DNA from: Myxococcales bacterium
GTDB lineage: Bacteria > Myxococcota > UBA727 > VGSZ01
NCBI GenBank assembly: GCA_023248635.1
Contig: JAHFED010000023.1
Span: forward strand, 16,081 to 80,080
Length of the DNA: 64,000 nucleotides
Direction of reading: 5' to 3'
The position numbers and the translations under genes are program-made. Each line of letters opens with the position of its first letter. The first letter of the stretch is position 1. Below are positions 1 through 8,185 of the stretch, piece by piece. Under the pieces are notes generated by a model. It did no database searches, was not told the DNA's origin, and was given only the letters and a program-made list of their open reading frames with translations.

Positions 1-1
1 G

Positions 2-235
2 GTCGGCAAAGACGATCTTGGCAAGGTCATCGGCAAGAAGGGCCGGACGGCGAAGGCCTTTCGCACTCTGCTGGCCGCCGCCGCCGCCAAACAAAACCGC
101 AAGATCACCCTCGAGATTCTCGAGCCCGAGCGTCCGCGGCGCGCTGCCGTCGACGAGGGGGCCGAAGGGGACTCGAGGGCCAGCCTCGAGCAGCCAGCCT
201 CCGACCTCGGCACCTCGTCGTCGGAGCCCTCCTGA
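2..235 (+). CDS. khpA: KH-domain RNA-binding protein, 3' part
   Basis: The 5' end lies outside the window; 77 codons remain before TGA at 233-235. The visible part holds the KH signature loop VIGKKGR near its start, followed by an alpha-helical stretch and a beta strand, as in KhpA (YlqC) proteins. Family knowledge: KhpA is a small cytoplasmic KH protein that binds RNA and is usually encoded between rpsP and rimM. rimM follows 14 bases later in the same direction, which supports the identity. The C-terminal tail of about 35 residues, rich in Glu, Ser, Ala and Pro, is longer than in typical KhpA and is probably disordered. Confidence 0.8.
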   Translation, partial: VGKDDLGKVIGKKGRTAKAFRTLLAAAAAKQNRKITLEILEPERPRRAAVDEGAEGDSRASLEQPASDLGTSSSEPS

Positions 236-249
236 CAGCGGTCGAGCGC

Positions 250-768
250 GTGCGCATCGGCGTTATCGGGCGACCCCACGGCGTGCGCGGCGCGCTGAAG
301 ATTCACCTCGACAACCCCGATGGGACCACCTTGCAAGTGGGCTCGGCGATCCACCTCCTGGTCGCCACGGGCGCCCCTCCTGCAAAGGCCTCGAAAAACC
401 AGGCCCGCGAGCTCGACGACGTCGTCGTCACCTTGGGCTCCGGGATCATGACTTTGAAATCCGTTCCCGACCGCAACGCCGCGGAGCTCTTGGTGGGCGC
501 GCAGGTGTTCGTGCGGCGCGAGGACTTCGTGCCCGACGAAGCCGCGGTCTTTCTGATCGACACCATTGGCAAATCCGTCGTCGACGGCGCCGGCTGCGTG
601 CTGGGATCGATCGCCGGTTTTTCCAGCAATGGTGCCCAGCCCTTGGCCGAGGTGATGACCCCGGAGGGCAAGCGGGTGCTGGTGCCTTTTGTGCCGCCCA
701 TCGTGCAAGAGATCGGCGAGGTCGTCGTTCTTGCGGTTCCCGATGGCTTGTTCACCGTCGACGACTGA
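250..768 (+). CDS. rimM: 16S rRNA processing protein RimM
   Basis: A 172-residue protein, the usual length for RimM, which assists 30S head assembly by binding ribosomal protein S19. The N-terminal signature IGVIGRPHGVRGALKI and the C-terminal PRC-barrel segment with VLVPFVPPIVQEI are both visible. The GTG start at 250 puts the protein directly at the conserved N-terminus. It follows khpA by 14 bases, the standard ribosome-assembly order. trmD and rplS, which commonly follow rimM, are not downstream here. Confidence 0.93.
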   Translation: MRIGVIGRPHGVRGALKIHLDNPDGTTLQVGSAIHLLVATGAPPAKASKNQARELDDVVVTLGSGIMTLKSVPDRNAAELLVGAQVFVRREDFVPDEAAVFLIDTIGKSVVDGAGCVLGSIAGFSSNGAQPLAEVMTPEGKRVLVPFVPPIVQEIGEVVVLAVPDGLFTVDD

Positions 769-918
769 CCGGAGGAGGCGCTTTGGTGCCGGGATGGGTG
801 GGGCGACCCCAGCTCGGCCTTGCGGCGCTTCGGCGGGCTGCCGAAAGGCCCGGCTGATGGGCACCGACGACTCCCATGAAACGATGGCCATCGATTTTCC
901 TCACGGGGCGGCCGGTTT

Positions 919-2265
919 TTGTATGTTGCGCTGGTGTTTGACCCCGCCACCATCCCTGACGACGCCTGCGTCGACGGCCATCTTGATCAGCTGCCCGTCT
1001 ACCAGGTGCTGCTGACGCTGGGCCAGAAGGCGACGACGGGACGGCTGACCATCGCCGACGCCGCTGGCGACAACCACATGTACTTCATGCAGGGGCGGCC
1101 GGTGGGCGTGCACCTCGCCGAGCACTTCCATCCCATCGGGCAACTGCTGCTCGAGCTTGGCCGCATCAACGGCGCGACCTTCGTCAAGGCCCAGCGCCTG
1201 ATCGCCGAAGGAAACCGCTTGCCCGGTCAGGTCTACAAAGAGCTCGGGGTTCTCGACGACGCGTTGCTCAAAGAGGTGCTGGCGATTCAGGCCCGACGCA
1301 AGGCCGAGCATTTTTGTCGCCTCGGCAGTCGTCCCTTCACCTTCTGCCGCGGCCTGACCTACTTGAGCGGTTTCACGTCGACGCCGCTGGATGCTCATGG
1401 GGTGATTTTTCTCGCCGTTCGCCAACAGATGGGAGAGCAGGCGCGCGAGGCCTGGTTCGAAAGCGCCCGCGGCGAGCAGGTGCGCCTGGTGCCGCCGGGC
1501 CCCGGACCCTGGGAGAACACCGGCCTGCCCGCTCCCCTCGCTCATTTCGGCTTCGGCGCTCCCGAAGAACGCTTTCTCCAGCGCCTGCTGGCGGGCTTTG
1601 AGGCCGTGAGCGAGTTGGCCGAGACCGGCACGCTGCCACGGGATGAAATGGCCGTGGTGCTGCGCTACCTCGAGGTCACGGGTCGACTGCAACGACGAAC
1701 CGCCCCGCCCCCTGCTGCGGTCGCGCCCCTGGTCGCGGCCACCGGGGGGTTGGCTCCGCCCGTCGCGTTTGCTGCGCCGGGACCCGTTTCACCGCCCTCG
1801 GTCGCCGCGGCCATCGGTCCGCCGCCCTTGCCCCGCGCCACCGCAGCTCCTCTGGTCCCACCGCCCTTCCCGCCCCGTTCGGCCTCCGCCGATCGGCTGG
1901 CACCGGCTGCGACAGCTGTGCGAACCCATCCGGCCATGGCCGAGCTGAAGAACCTCCCTCTCGCCGAGCCCACCTCTGATGACGTCTTCACGCGGCCTGG
2001 CGGCCGGCCCTTGCCCCCCACCGAAGAAGACCCCTTCGCCGGCCCTGGCGCCGTCACCGATCCCCGCCGGCCCGCCCACACCGGGCCCCCTCCCGCACCC
2101 GCACCCGCGGCGGCGGCGAGCGAGGAGCTTCCGGCGCCGAAGAAGAAGAAGGTCAAGCGCACCGAGCCGATGCCGTCGGAGAGCTCTGGGGTGCTCATCA
2201 GCGAAACGCGACGAGAAAAGACCGAGATGAGCTCATTGCCCACCATCGTCATCGACGACGACTAA
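919..2265 (+). CDS. DUF4388 domain protein with proline-rich tail
   Basis: 448 residues from a TTG at 919; a GTG at 934 is an alternative start, and neither has a strong ribosome-binding site. Residues about 18-130 resemble the DUF4388 (PATAN-like) fold common in myxobacterial signalling proteins, for example LLTLGQKATTGRLTI and MYFMQGRPVGVHL. A second alpha-helical region follows to about residue 255, containing ERFLQRLLAGFEAV. The rest is Pro/Ala-rich and low complexity, ending in a Lys-rich patch (KKKKVKR). There is no signal peptide or membrane segment, so it is probably cytoplasmic. DUF4388 proteins often accompany gliding or two-component systems. The specific role here is unknown. Confidence 0.75.
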   Translation: MYVALVFDPATIPDDACVDGHLDQLPVYQVLLTLGQKATTGRLTIADAAGDNHMYFMQGRPVGVHLAEHFHPIGQLLLELGRINGATFVKAQRLIAEGNRLPGQVYKELGVLDDALLKEVLAIQARRKAEHFCRLGSRPFTFCRGLTYLSGFTSTPLDAHGVIFLAVRQQMGEQAREAWFESARGEQVRLVPPGPGPWENTGLPAPLAHFGFGAPEERFLQRLLAGFEAVSELAETGTLPRDEMAVVLRYLEVTGRLQRRTAPPPAAVAPLVAATGGLAPPVAFAAPGPVSPPSVAAAIGPPPLPRATAAPLVPPPFPPRSASADRLAPAATAVRTHPAMAELKNLPLAEPTSDDVFTRPGGRPLPPTEEDPFAGPGAVTDPRRPAHTGPPPAPAPAAAASEELPAPKKKKVKRTEPMPSESSGVLISETRREKTEMSSLPTIVIDDD

Positions 2266-2483
2266 TCGGCCACGGCGTCGTCGTCGTCGTCGTCGACCTC
2301 GTCTTCGACCTGGGGATGCAAATCGCGATCGGGATCTACGCCGGGCACGGGCGGCGACGGCCGAGGTGCGGGAATCCGACATGCAGCAGCGAAGAGCCCG
2401 AGCAGCAAGAGCACGACCCCGACCAGCTGCAGCCGAACGGCGATGAGGCGAAGAGTGTCAGAGGAATCGCCGGGCATGATCAT
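2262..2483 (-). CDS. small single-pass membrane protein, unknown
   Basis: 73 residues from ATG at 2483, chosen because GGAG lies seven bases upstream on the minus strand. The protein has a short polar N-terminus, one hydrophobic segment (LQLVGVVLLLLGLFAAAC), a Pro-rich stretch and an acidic tail ending in a run of Asp. Its stop codon overlaps the stop of the converging DUF4388 gene by four bases. No family is recognised. The membrane-plus-acidic-tail design and the RBS make it a credible gene, but the Asp run (GTC repeats) is also a common low-complexity pattern in this genome. Confidence 0.5.
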   Translation of the reverse strand: MIMPGDSSDTLRLIAVRLQLVGVVLLLLGLFAAACRIPAPRPSPPVPGVDPDRDLHPQVEDEVDDDDDDAVAD

Positions 2484-2636
2484 GGGACGGCTCCGTCGTC
2501 GTCTACGGGCAACAACACCCACGTCTCGCAGCGTGCAGTGGCTGTACCGCTGGCGCCGCGGCAGCACAGGCCCGAGGTTTGGCCGCTCGGCGGCGATGGC
2601 GGCGGGGCGGGGCTGCCCACCGGGTCAGATTTGAGC

Positions 2637-2756
2637 TTCACGATGCGCCAGCGTCGTGAACCAGCAAACTTTGCGACGCCAGGGTCTGGCATCAGCAAGC
2701 CTCAAGACGCAGCAACGTCGTGAACATCAGAGCTTCAAGACGGCCAGCGTCTTGAA
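2637..2756. repeat. cluster of three palindromic repeats, TTCANGACG type
   Basis: Three inverted repeats lie at 2637-2660, 2701-2724 and 2734-2756. The last is perfect: TTCAAGACG, five-base spacer GCCAG, then CGTCTTGAA. The other two carry mismatches. The same family recurs at 61837-61891. Spacers between copies share CATCA-like motifs. Each could form a small hairpin or be a dyad-symmetric protein-binding site. Confidence 0.8.
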
Positions 2757-2800
2757 CATCAAGGCCTCAAAGAGTCAGCAACCATCGTCATGGCTGAGCC

Positions 2801-2937
2801 CCGATCTCGCTGAGCGGTCTCGTTCATCTCCCTCGGGGATGCTCTTCTGGGAGGTCTGGTGCAGACCTCCCCCCGCGCCGGCGGAGCCGGACGCGGGGCC
2901 CCCCACCAACTCCGCGTTCCGCGCGCGCGCTTCACGC
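2801..2937 (+). repeat. dispersed repeat, module A, copy 1
   Basis: This stretch is nearly identical to 48158-48307, where the copy is in the same orientation and carries a 13-base insertion near its start. It contains the hairpin GGAGGTCTG-GTG-CAGACCTCC (2849-2872 area) and a second stem built from CCCCGCG and CGCGGGG. It does not encode a recognisable protein or transposase. Confidence 0.88.
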
Positions 2938-2938
2938 A

Positions 2939-2993
2939 CATCATCCCGCGTCTTTCCAATTCAGAACGCGGTCGAACATCAAGCGGGCGCGGG
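2939..2993 (+). repeat. dispersed repeat, module B, copy 1
   Basis: A stretch of about 55 bases beginning CATCATCCCGCGTC. Its reverse complement is found with few differences at 48331-48386. The ends are themselves inverted repeats (CCCGCG and CGCGGG). Module A has the same orientation at both loci, but module B is flipped. Confidence 0.85.
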
Positions 2994-3138
2994 CTGAGCC
3001 CTCACAATTGGGGGTGGGCGGAGCAGCAGCGATTCTGGCGGCACCTGGACGGCGGGATGCATGGAGAAAGGGCGGAAGATCGGGGTACGGTCCGTCGTCG
3101 GAGGTGCACTTTGGTGGGTCGGTGCCGCGAGGTGCTCC

Positions 3139-4863
3139 ATGCCTGAGCTTCTGCTGCTGAGCGGCGGTGTGGCGGTGGTTCGGACGCCGCTGCACGGTCA
3201 GAGCGTGACGGTCGGGCGCAGCCCCGCCAACGACGTCTCTCTGCCCGACGACAGCTTGCCGCCCTTTCTCTGCTCCTTCGAGCCCTTGGGCCAGGGTCGC
3301 TACCGGGTCGTCGATCGCGCCGGCGCCGGCCTGACGATGAACGGAAAAAAAATCACCAACGACGCCGTTCCCGACGACGCCGTCTTCGACTTTGGCCGCC
3401 TGCAGGCTCGTTTTCACCTCGGGTCCGATGACGCCGTGGTTGCTGCTCCCGCGGGTCAACGCACGGGTCTGCTGCGCTCGCGCGGGGATGGCACCCTGCA
3501 GCGTTCGGACATCCGCCTGCGCCTGCCCCAGAGCATCGGCGGCAAGCGCATCGAAGTCCCTCAGCAAGGTCTGCGGGTGGGAGCGCTGGCGGACAACGAC
3601 ATCGTCGTCGACGACGGCTTTGTCAGCTCTTTTCACGCCCAGCTCTTTTTGCGCGGCGAGCGCCTTTTTGTGCGCGACCTCGATTCCACCAATGGGACCT
3701 TCATCGGCGGTGTCCGCGTCGTCGAGGCCGAGGTGCCCCTGGGCGCGGAGCTGCGTTTTGGCAAGGCCTGTGTCCAGGTCGAAAGTGACGAGCAGGAGGT
3801 CAAGGTCGACGTCAGCACCTCCACGCTGGGCCGCGGCCCCTGGCGCTGCGCCGAGCTGCACTCCGCCGACGCCGCCTTCGCCCGCACCTTTGCCTTGATC
3901 GAAAAAGTCGCGCCCCACGACGCCAGCGTCTGCGTCTTCGGCGAAACGGGCACGGGCAAAGAGCTCGCCGCCCACGCGCTGCACACCTTGTCGGCTCGGC
4001 GCGGGGGCCCCTTCGTGCCCCTGAATTGCGCTGCCTTTCCCGAGGAGCTCATCGAGAGCGAGCTCTTTGGCCACGAAAAGGGCGCGTTCACCGGCGCGGA
4101 TCGACAGCGCAAGGGCTGCTTCGAAGAAGCCGACAAAGGCACCCTCTTTCTGGATGAGATCGGCGAGCTCCCGCTCGAGATGCAGCCCAAGCTCCTGCGG
4201 GTGCTCGAGACCCGGGCGGTGCGACGGCTCGGCGGCCGTGGCGACGTCCCCGTCGACGTTCGCGTGGTCTGCGCCACCCACCGCGACCTCGTGAAGCACG
4301 TGCGCGAAGGACGCTTTCGCGAGGACCTGCTGCACCGCATCTATGTGATCCCGGTGAAGCTGCCGCCCTTGCGTGACCGACCTGCCGACGTCTTGCACCT
4401 GGCGGCGCATTTCGCGCTCACGCTGCGGCCTGGCGCCGAATCCACAGGCGCTCCGGCCTCCGGCCCCAAAGCTGCGTCCTCCGGCTCGCGCGCCAAGGGT
4501 GCTGCGACGACGTCCCCGCTGACCAAGGCCGCCAACGACAAGCTCTTGTCCCATCCTTTTCCAGGCAATGTGCGCGAGCTGAGAAACGTCATCCAGCGCG
4601 CGTTGATCCTCGGTGATGGCAAGAGCATCGACGCCGACGACGTCGCCTTCATCCCGGTGACCCTCGAAGATCTCGCGGATGCGGGCTCGGTCTACAAGAA
4701 GGGCATGACCATGGACGACGTCGAGAAGCTTGCGATGGAGGGCGCCATCGCCGCCTTCGGGTCCCTCGGCGAGGCCGCGAAGTCCCTCGGTGTGGCCAAG
4801 ACCACCTTCTGGCGAAAGGCCAAGCAATTCGGCTTCACCAAGGAAGACAAGCCAGAGCTATGA
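3139..4863 (+). CDS. FHA-domain sigma-54-dependent transcription activator
   Basis: 574 residues from ATG at 3139; an upstream in-frame ATG at 3061 would add 26 atypical residues. Residues about 10-95 look like a degenerate FHA domain. A clear FHA domain spans about 144-205, with the phosphothreonine-recognition motifs SSFHAQLF and DSTNGTF. The AAA+ domain follows: Walker A GETGTGKE from residue 268, the sigma-54 contact loop GAFTGA at 315-320, then the Walker B segment TLFLDEIGELPLEMQ. A Fis-type helix-turn-helix ends the protein. Family knowledge: FHA-containing enhancer-binding proteins respond to Ser/Thr kinase phosphorylation. It is translationally coupled (ATGA) to the next FHA gene. 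Confidence 0.94.
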   Translation: MPELLLLSGGVAVVRTPLHGQSVTVGRSPANDVSLPDDSLPPFLCSFEPLGQGRYRVVDRAGAGLTMNGKKITNDAVPDDAVFDFGRLQARFHLGSDDAVVAAPAGQRTGLLRSRGDGTLQRSDIRLRLPQSIGGKRIEVPQQGLRVGALADNDIVVDDGFVSSFHAQLFLRGERLFVRDLDSTNGTFIGGVRVVEAEVPLGAELRFGKACVQVESDEQEVKVDVSTSTLGRGPWRCAELHSADAAFARTFALIEKVAPHDASVCVFGETGTGKELAAHALHTLSARRGGPFVPLNCAAFPEELIESELFGHEKGAFTGADRQRKGCFEEADKGTLFLDEIGELPLEMQPKLLRVLETRAVRRLGGRGDVPVDVRVVCATHRDLVKHVREGRFREDLLHRIYVIPVKLPPLRDRPADVLHLAAHFALTLRPGAESTGAPASGPKAASSGSRAKGAATTSPLTKAANDKLLSHPFPGNVRELRNVIQRALILGDGKSIDADDVAFIPVTLEDLADAGSVYKKGMTMDDVEKLAMEGAIAAFGSLGEAAKSLGVAKTTFWRKAKQFGFTKEDKPEL

Positions 4864-5324
4864 GCACGCTGCCTTCGAGCCGGGTGTTCCAGCGCGCGGT
4901 GTTGGTGATCGTGAAGGGCAGAGACGTCGGCCGCTCCGTCGTCGTCAACATGGCCCACTGCGTGATGATTGGCCGCTCCCCCGACCTCGGCGGCGCCACC
5001 GGTATGATCACCCAGCACTCCCTCACGCGCCTCGACGAAGAAGACACGAAGACTGTGGCCCGCCACCTGAAGATCCGCGCGCCGCTGAAGGAAGGTGCCC
5101 GCGCCCTGCTCACCAGCTTCGATCGCTGTCCCGACGTCTGCCTCGTCGACGACGCCGTCTCCTCCCGGCACATGATGATCTTCGTCGACGAAGCCGGCGC
5201 CTCCCTGCTCGACGTGGCCTCGACCAATGGCACGTTCGTCAACGGCCGCCGGGTCACTGAAGCCGAGCTCGCGCTGGGCGATCTGATCCGCATCGGCGAA
5301 ACCCGCATCGAGGTCCGCGGATAG
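4860..5324 (+). CDS. stand-alone FHA domain protein
   Basis: 154 residues. The ATG overlaps the stop of the sigma-54 activator (ATGA), so the two are translationally coupled. One FHA domain fills most of the protein: IGRSPD at about residue 38, SSRHMMIFVDE near 100 and STNGTFVNGRRV near 120. A loop of about 45 residues between the first and second motifs is longer than usual. There is no signal peptide. It probably binds phosphothreonine peptides in the cytoplasm, perhaps bridging a Ser/Thr kinase to the activator encoded just upstream; this partnership is inferred from the coupling. Confidence 0.9.
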   Translation: MSTLPSSRVFQRAVLVIVKGRDVGRSVVVNMAHCVMIGRSPDLGGATGMITQHSLTRLDEEDTKTVARHLKIRAPLKEGARALLTSFDRCPDVCLVDDAVSSRHMMIFVDEAGASLLDVASTNGTFVNGRRVTEAELALGDLIRIGETRIEVRG

Positions 5325-5335
5325 GCACCTCGTGC

Positions 5336-5980
5336 TCAGCGCAGCAGCCAGAAAAAGACGAAGTTCACGACGCCGGCGACGACGGCAGCGCCTCCCCGGG
5401 CCAGGGCGGTGGATCCCAAGCGGCGCAGGGGCGTGGTGCTCAACATCTTGACCGCGCCGTCTTCGCAGAGGGCATGCACCGTGGCGCCGTCGTCGAGGGA
5501 GCTCTCTCGCGCGCGCACCACGTACTCCTCGGCCCAGATCTGCCCCTTGTGGCCGAAGCGCTGCATCAGCAGGCCAGCGACGGTGTTGGGGAGAAAGGGC
5601 AGAGGCTTTTCGACGACGTCGAGGCCGAAGATGAACACCGGGTGCTGCTTCTGATCGATGGCGATGGTGCCGCCGTCGGGCATGAGCAGGGTGAAGGGCC
5701 GCACCTCGTTGAAGAAGAGGGCGCCGCCGCCGACGTTTTCATGCAGACGCCGGCGCAGCAGCACCAGGGTGAACATCACGCAGCGGTGCTGGGCCAAGGG
5801 AGAGGCCAGGACGCCGTCGGTGGCGCTGATCTTGGCGACGATGCTGGTCAGGCCGTGCTCTCCCGGCGATGTGCCGGCCCGTGCTCCCAACAGGCGCACC
5901 GCCGTTCGCAACTCCACCAGACCGCCGACGACGCAGACGACGGCGACGGCGAACAGAGATCCGGAGATGAGCGCGAGCAT
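5336..5980 (-). CDS. membrane protein with GIDE/E3-ligase-like domain
   Basis: 214 residues. A hydrophobic N-terminal segment (residues about 3-24) and a C-terminal one (about 195-212) flank a soluble middle. The segment SATDGVLASPLAQHRCVMFTL resembles the SPLxxxxCV core of bacterial GIDE-domain proteins (PF12483-like), which share an ancestor with mitochondrial E3 ligase MUL1 but have no RING finger. The role in bacteria is not established. It lies alone on the minus strand between the FHA operon, which converges on it, and the two-component operon, which diverges from it. The family assignment rests on this one motif and the topology, so it is tentative. Confidence 0.55.
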   Translation of the reverse strand: MLALISGSLFAVAVVCVVGGLVELRTAVRLLGARAGTSPGEHGLTSIVAKISATDGVLASPLAQHRCVMFTLVLLRRRLHENVGGGALFFNEVRPFTLLMPDGGTIAIDQKQHPVFIFGLDVVEKPLPFLPNTVAGLLMQRFGHKGQIWAEEYVVRARESSLDDGATVHALCEDGAVKMLSTTPLRRLGSTALARGGAAVVAGVVNFVFFWLLR

Positions 5981-6102
5981 GTCGAGAGCCTATCCTTCGG
6001 CGGGGCCTTCACGAGATCTTCACCCCCCACAGACGGAGCGCGCGGCTAGCCTGTTCGAGACAAGGCCCGAAGGGAACGCCATGCGCGCATCCGCACAAAC
6101 GA

Positions 6103-6807
6103 ATGACGACTGAAGGCCCACCGCGCCTGCTCGTGGTCGAGGACGACCGCCGACTCGGCGCCGTCCTCGAGCGCGCTCTGAGCGAGGAGGGCTTCGTCGT
6201 CGAAGTCGTCGTCGACGGCGCCGTCGGATTGCAGCGGCTGCTCGAGGCCCGCTTCGATGTGTGCATCGTCGACGGCATGTTGCCCGGCCTCGACGGTCTC
6301 GATGTGGTGCGCGGGGCCCATGCCGCCGACGTCGCCGTCCCGGTGCTGCTGCTCACCGCGCGGGACTCCGTCGCCGATCGCGTGCAGGGACTCGACGCCG
6401 GCGCCGACGACTACCTCGGGAAACCCTTCGCCTTCTCCGAGCTGGTGGCGCGATTGCGAGCTTTGCTGCGGCGCACGCGCCCGGCCACCGCCGCTCGGCC
6501 AGGATTGTTGCAATGGAGCGACATCGAGCTCGACGTCGATCGCCATGAGGTGCGCCGCGGCGGAGGAGCGGTGGCGTTGTCATCCAAGCAGTTCGCGATG
6601 CTCGAGTTGCTGATGCGCCTGCGCGGCGACGTCGCCAGCCGGGGCACACTGCTTGAGCAGGTTTTTGGCTACCGTTTCGATCCGGGAACCAACATCGTCG
6701 ACGTCCACATCTCACACCTGCGCCAACGTCTCGACCGGGCCGGTGAGCGCTCGACCATCGAAACGGTGCGTGGCGTCGGCTACCGCATGGCCAGCGATGC
6801 CCCCTAG
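6103..6807 (+). CDS. OmpR/PhoB-family response regulator
   Basis: 234 residues with a receiver domain (about 8-120) and a winged-helix DNA-binding domain (about 135-230). The phosphoacceptor is Asp57 in DVCIVDGMLPG; the switch Thr85 and Lys107 (ADDYLGKPF) are in place, as is the acidic pair in VVEDDRRLG. The C-terminus carries the winged-helix end motif VRGVGYRM. It overlaps its sensor kinase gene by 11 bases. Its likely targets are the adjacent efflux operon and its own operon, judged from location only. Confidence 0.95.
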   Translation: MTTEGPPRLLVVEDDRRLGAVLERALSEEGFVVEVVVDGAVGLQRLLEARFDVCIVDGMLPGLDGLDVVRGAHAADVAVPVLLLTARDSVADRVQGLDAGADDYLGKPFAFSELVARLRALLRRTRPATAARPGLLQWSDIELDVDRHEVRRGGGAVALSSKQFAMLELLMRLRGDVASRGTLLEQVFGYRFDPGTNIVDVHISHLRQRLDRAGERSTIETVRGVGYRMASDAP

Positions 6808-7921
6808 ATCGTCGCTCTCGCCGCGCTCGCTGCGTGGACGTCTGGCGCTGTGGTTCGGCGTCGTCGTCGCCGTCGTTCTCGTCGGCTACAGCGTCGTCGT
6901 CTACGCCTTCGCCGTCGTCGAGCCCGACCACGGCGAGCCCGGCGAAGCAGCCGAAGCCGAAGAAGCCGGTGAGCGGTTGGTCTTTGCTTTGCTCGCTGCG
7001 CTGCCCCTGGCTCTCGTCGTCGGCGTCGGCGGTGCGCTGCTGATCACGCGCCATGGGCTCGCGCCGCTGGATGAGATCGTCGACGTCGCCGACCGCCTTG
7101 GCGTCAAGCGTCTCGACTTGCGGGTGCCGTTTTCGGCCGACGCCCCCGCCGAGGTCGCCCAGCTCGGCTTGGCCATGAACACCATGCTCGATCGCCTGGA
7201 GAGCTCGGTGTCGGGGCTCCACCGCTTCACAGCCGACGCCGCTCACGAGCTCCGCACGCCGCTGTCGCGGGTGATCGGCGGCCTCGAGACCTCGCTGCGC
7301 CACCCGCGCGATGTGCAGGAGCTGCGCGCAGCCATCGGCGAAGCCCTCGAAGACACCCAGCACCTCGCGCGCCTGGTCGAGGCCCTGCTCACGCTCTCGC
7401 GCGCCGATGCGGGCGGGCTTTCGATCACCACCGGCGTCGTCGATGTCGGGGCCGTCGTGCAGGAGGTGGTCGAATCGTGGCGCGGCCCCGCAATGGCCCG
7501 TGGACTGGTGCTCGACGTCGACGTCGACACGGGCCTCTGCGTCGCCGGTGACGCGCTGTGGCTCGCGCGTGTGATCACAAACCTCATCGAGAACGCCTGC
7601 AAATTCACGCCATCGGGCGGCCATGTGCGGGTGGCAGCCCACGCCGGCGCCGACGACGTCGTGGTCAGCGTCGACGACGACGGACCTGGTATTGCGGTTG
7701 AGGAACGCGAGCGGGTCTTTGAGCGTTTCTTTCGCTCGACCGCGGTGCGCGGCAGCACCGAAGGCTTCGGTCTGGGTCTGCCGCTGGCACGTGACATCGC
7801 TCGCGCTTTGGGTGGCGATCTCGTCGTCGAAGGCAGGGCAGGCAAGGGCGCGCGCCTGGTGCTCCGTCTCCACCTGATTGGCGCTCGGCCCGGCGGTCCC
7901 AGCTCTCGAGCTGCTGGATGA
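6797..7921 (+). CDS. membrane sensor histidine kinase
   Basis: 374 residues from ATG at 6797, inside the end of the response-regulator gene. Two membrane segments (about 17-40 and 61-85) enclose a very short periplasmic loop of about 20 residues rich in Glu, so ligand sensing is probably within or near the membrane. A HAMP-like region leads to the H-box with His150 (AAHELRTPLSRV). The catalytic domain shows the N box NLIENACKF, the G1 box DDDGPGI and the G2 box GFGLGLPLARDI. It forms a classical two-component pair with the preceding regulator. Confidence 0.94.
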   Translation: MPPRSSLSPRSLRGRLALWFGVVVAVVLVGYSVVVYAFAVVEPDHGEPGEAAEAEEAGERLVFALLAALPLALVVGVGGALLITRHGLAPLDEIVDVADRLGVKRLDLRVPFSADAPAEVAQLGLAMNTMLDRLESSVSGLHRFTADAAHELRTPLSRVIGGLETSLRHPRDVQELRAAIGEALEDTQHLARLVEALLTLSRADAGGLSITTGVVDVGAVVQEVVESWRGPAMARGLVLDVDVDTGLCVAGDALWLARVITNLIENACKFTPSGGHVRVAAHAGADDVVVSVDDDGPGIAVEERERVFERFFRSTAVRGSTEGFGLGLPLARDIARALGGDLVVEGRAGKGARLVLRLHLIGARPGGPSSRAAG

Positions 7922-8090
7922 GCCCATGCAAGCTTAATCAATTCAGATCACAGATTTGAAATCCTTTCGCATCATTACGATAAACGCTTCGACGCGTACG
8001 ACCTCGATCAATCGATCACTAATTCAGCAACCACTGCGGCACAGATGCTTTGAGCTGAACCGCTGCCGCCGTCGGCGCCGTCGAAAACGA

Positions 8091-8106
8091 TTCATGAAAG
8101 CTTCAT
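8091..8106 (+). promoter_or_regulatory. possible response-regulator direct repeat
   Basis: Two TTCAT half-sites start 11 bases apart (8091 and 8102) in the unusually AT-rich 264-base gap between the sensor kinase and the efflux operon. An 11-base period is typical of OmpR-family operators. This is a weak sequence-only call; no promoter elements were confirmed. Confidence 0.25.
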
Positions 8107-8185
8107 CTTCGTCGGCGGGACCAACGCCTACGGTTGTCGCTCTTCGAAGCTTTGCTGGTCCAAGACGGCAGACAGGACCTTTCAC

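Larger units (their letters stand above)
2484..3138. other. 655-base region without a recognisable gene
   Basis: No convincing coding region was found on either strand. It holds a cluster of short inverted repeats at 2637-2756 and one copy of a dispersed two-module repeat (2801-2993), which has a second copy near 48.2 kb. The stretch 2500-2630 shows nothing recognisable. The region sits directly upstream of the FHA/sigma-54 activator gene, so its promoter may lie here, but no clear -35/-10 or -24/-12 pair stands out. Confidence 0.6.

Noticed and set aside
2849..2872. Riboswitch or terminator at the module A hairpin
   Set aside because: The same hairpin occurs at another locus with different neighbours, so it belongs to a dispersed repeat.
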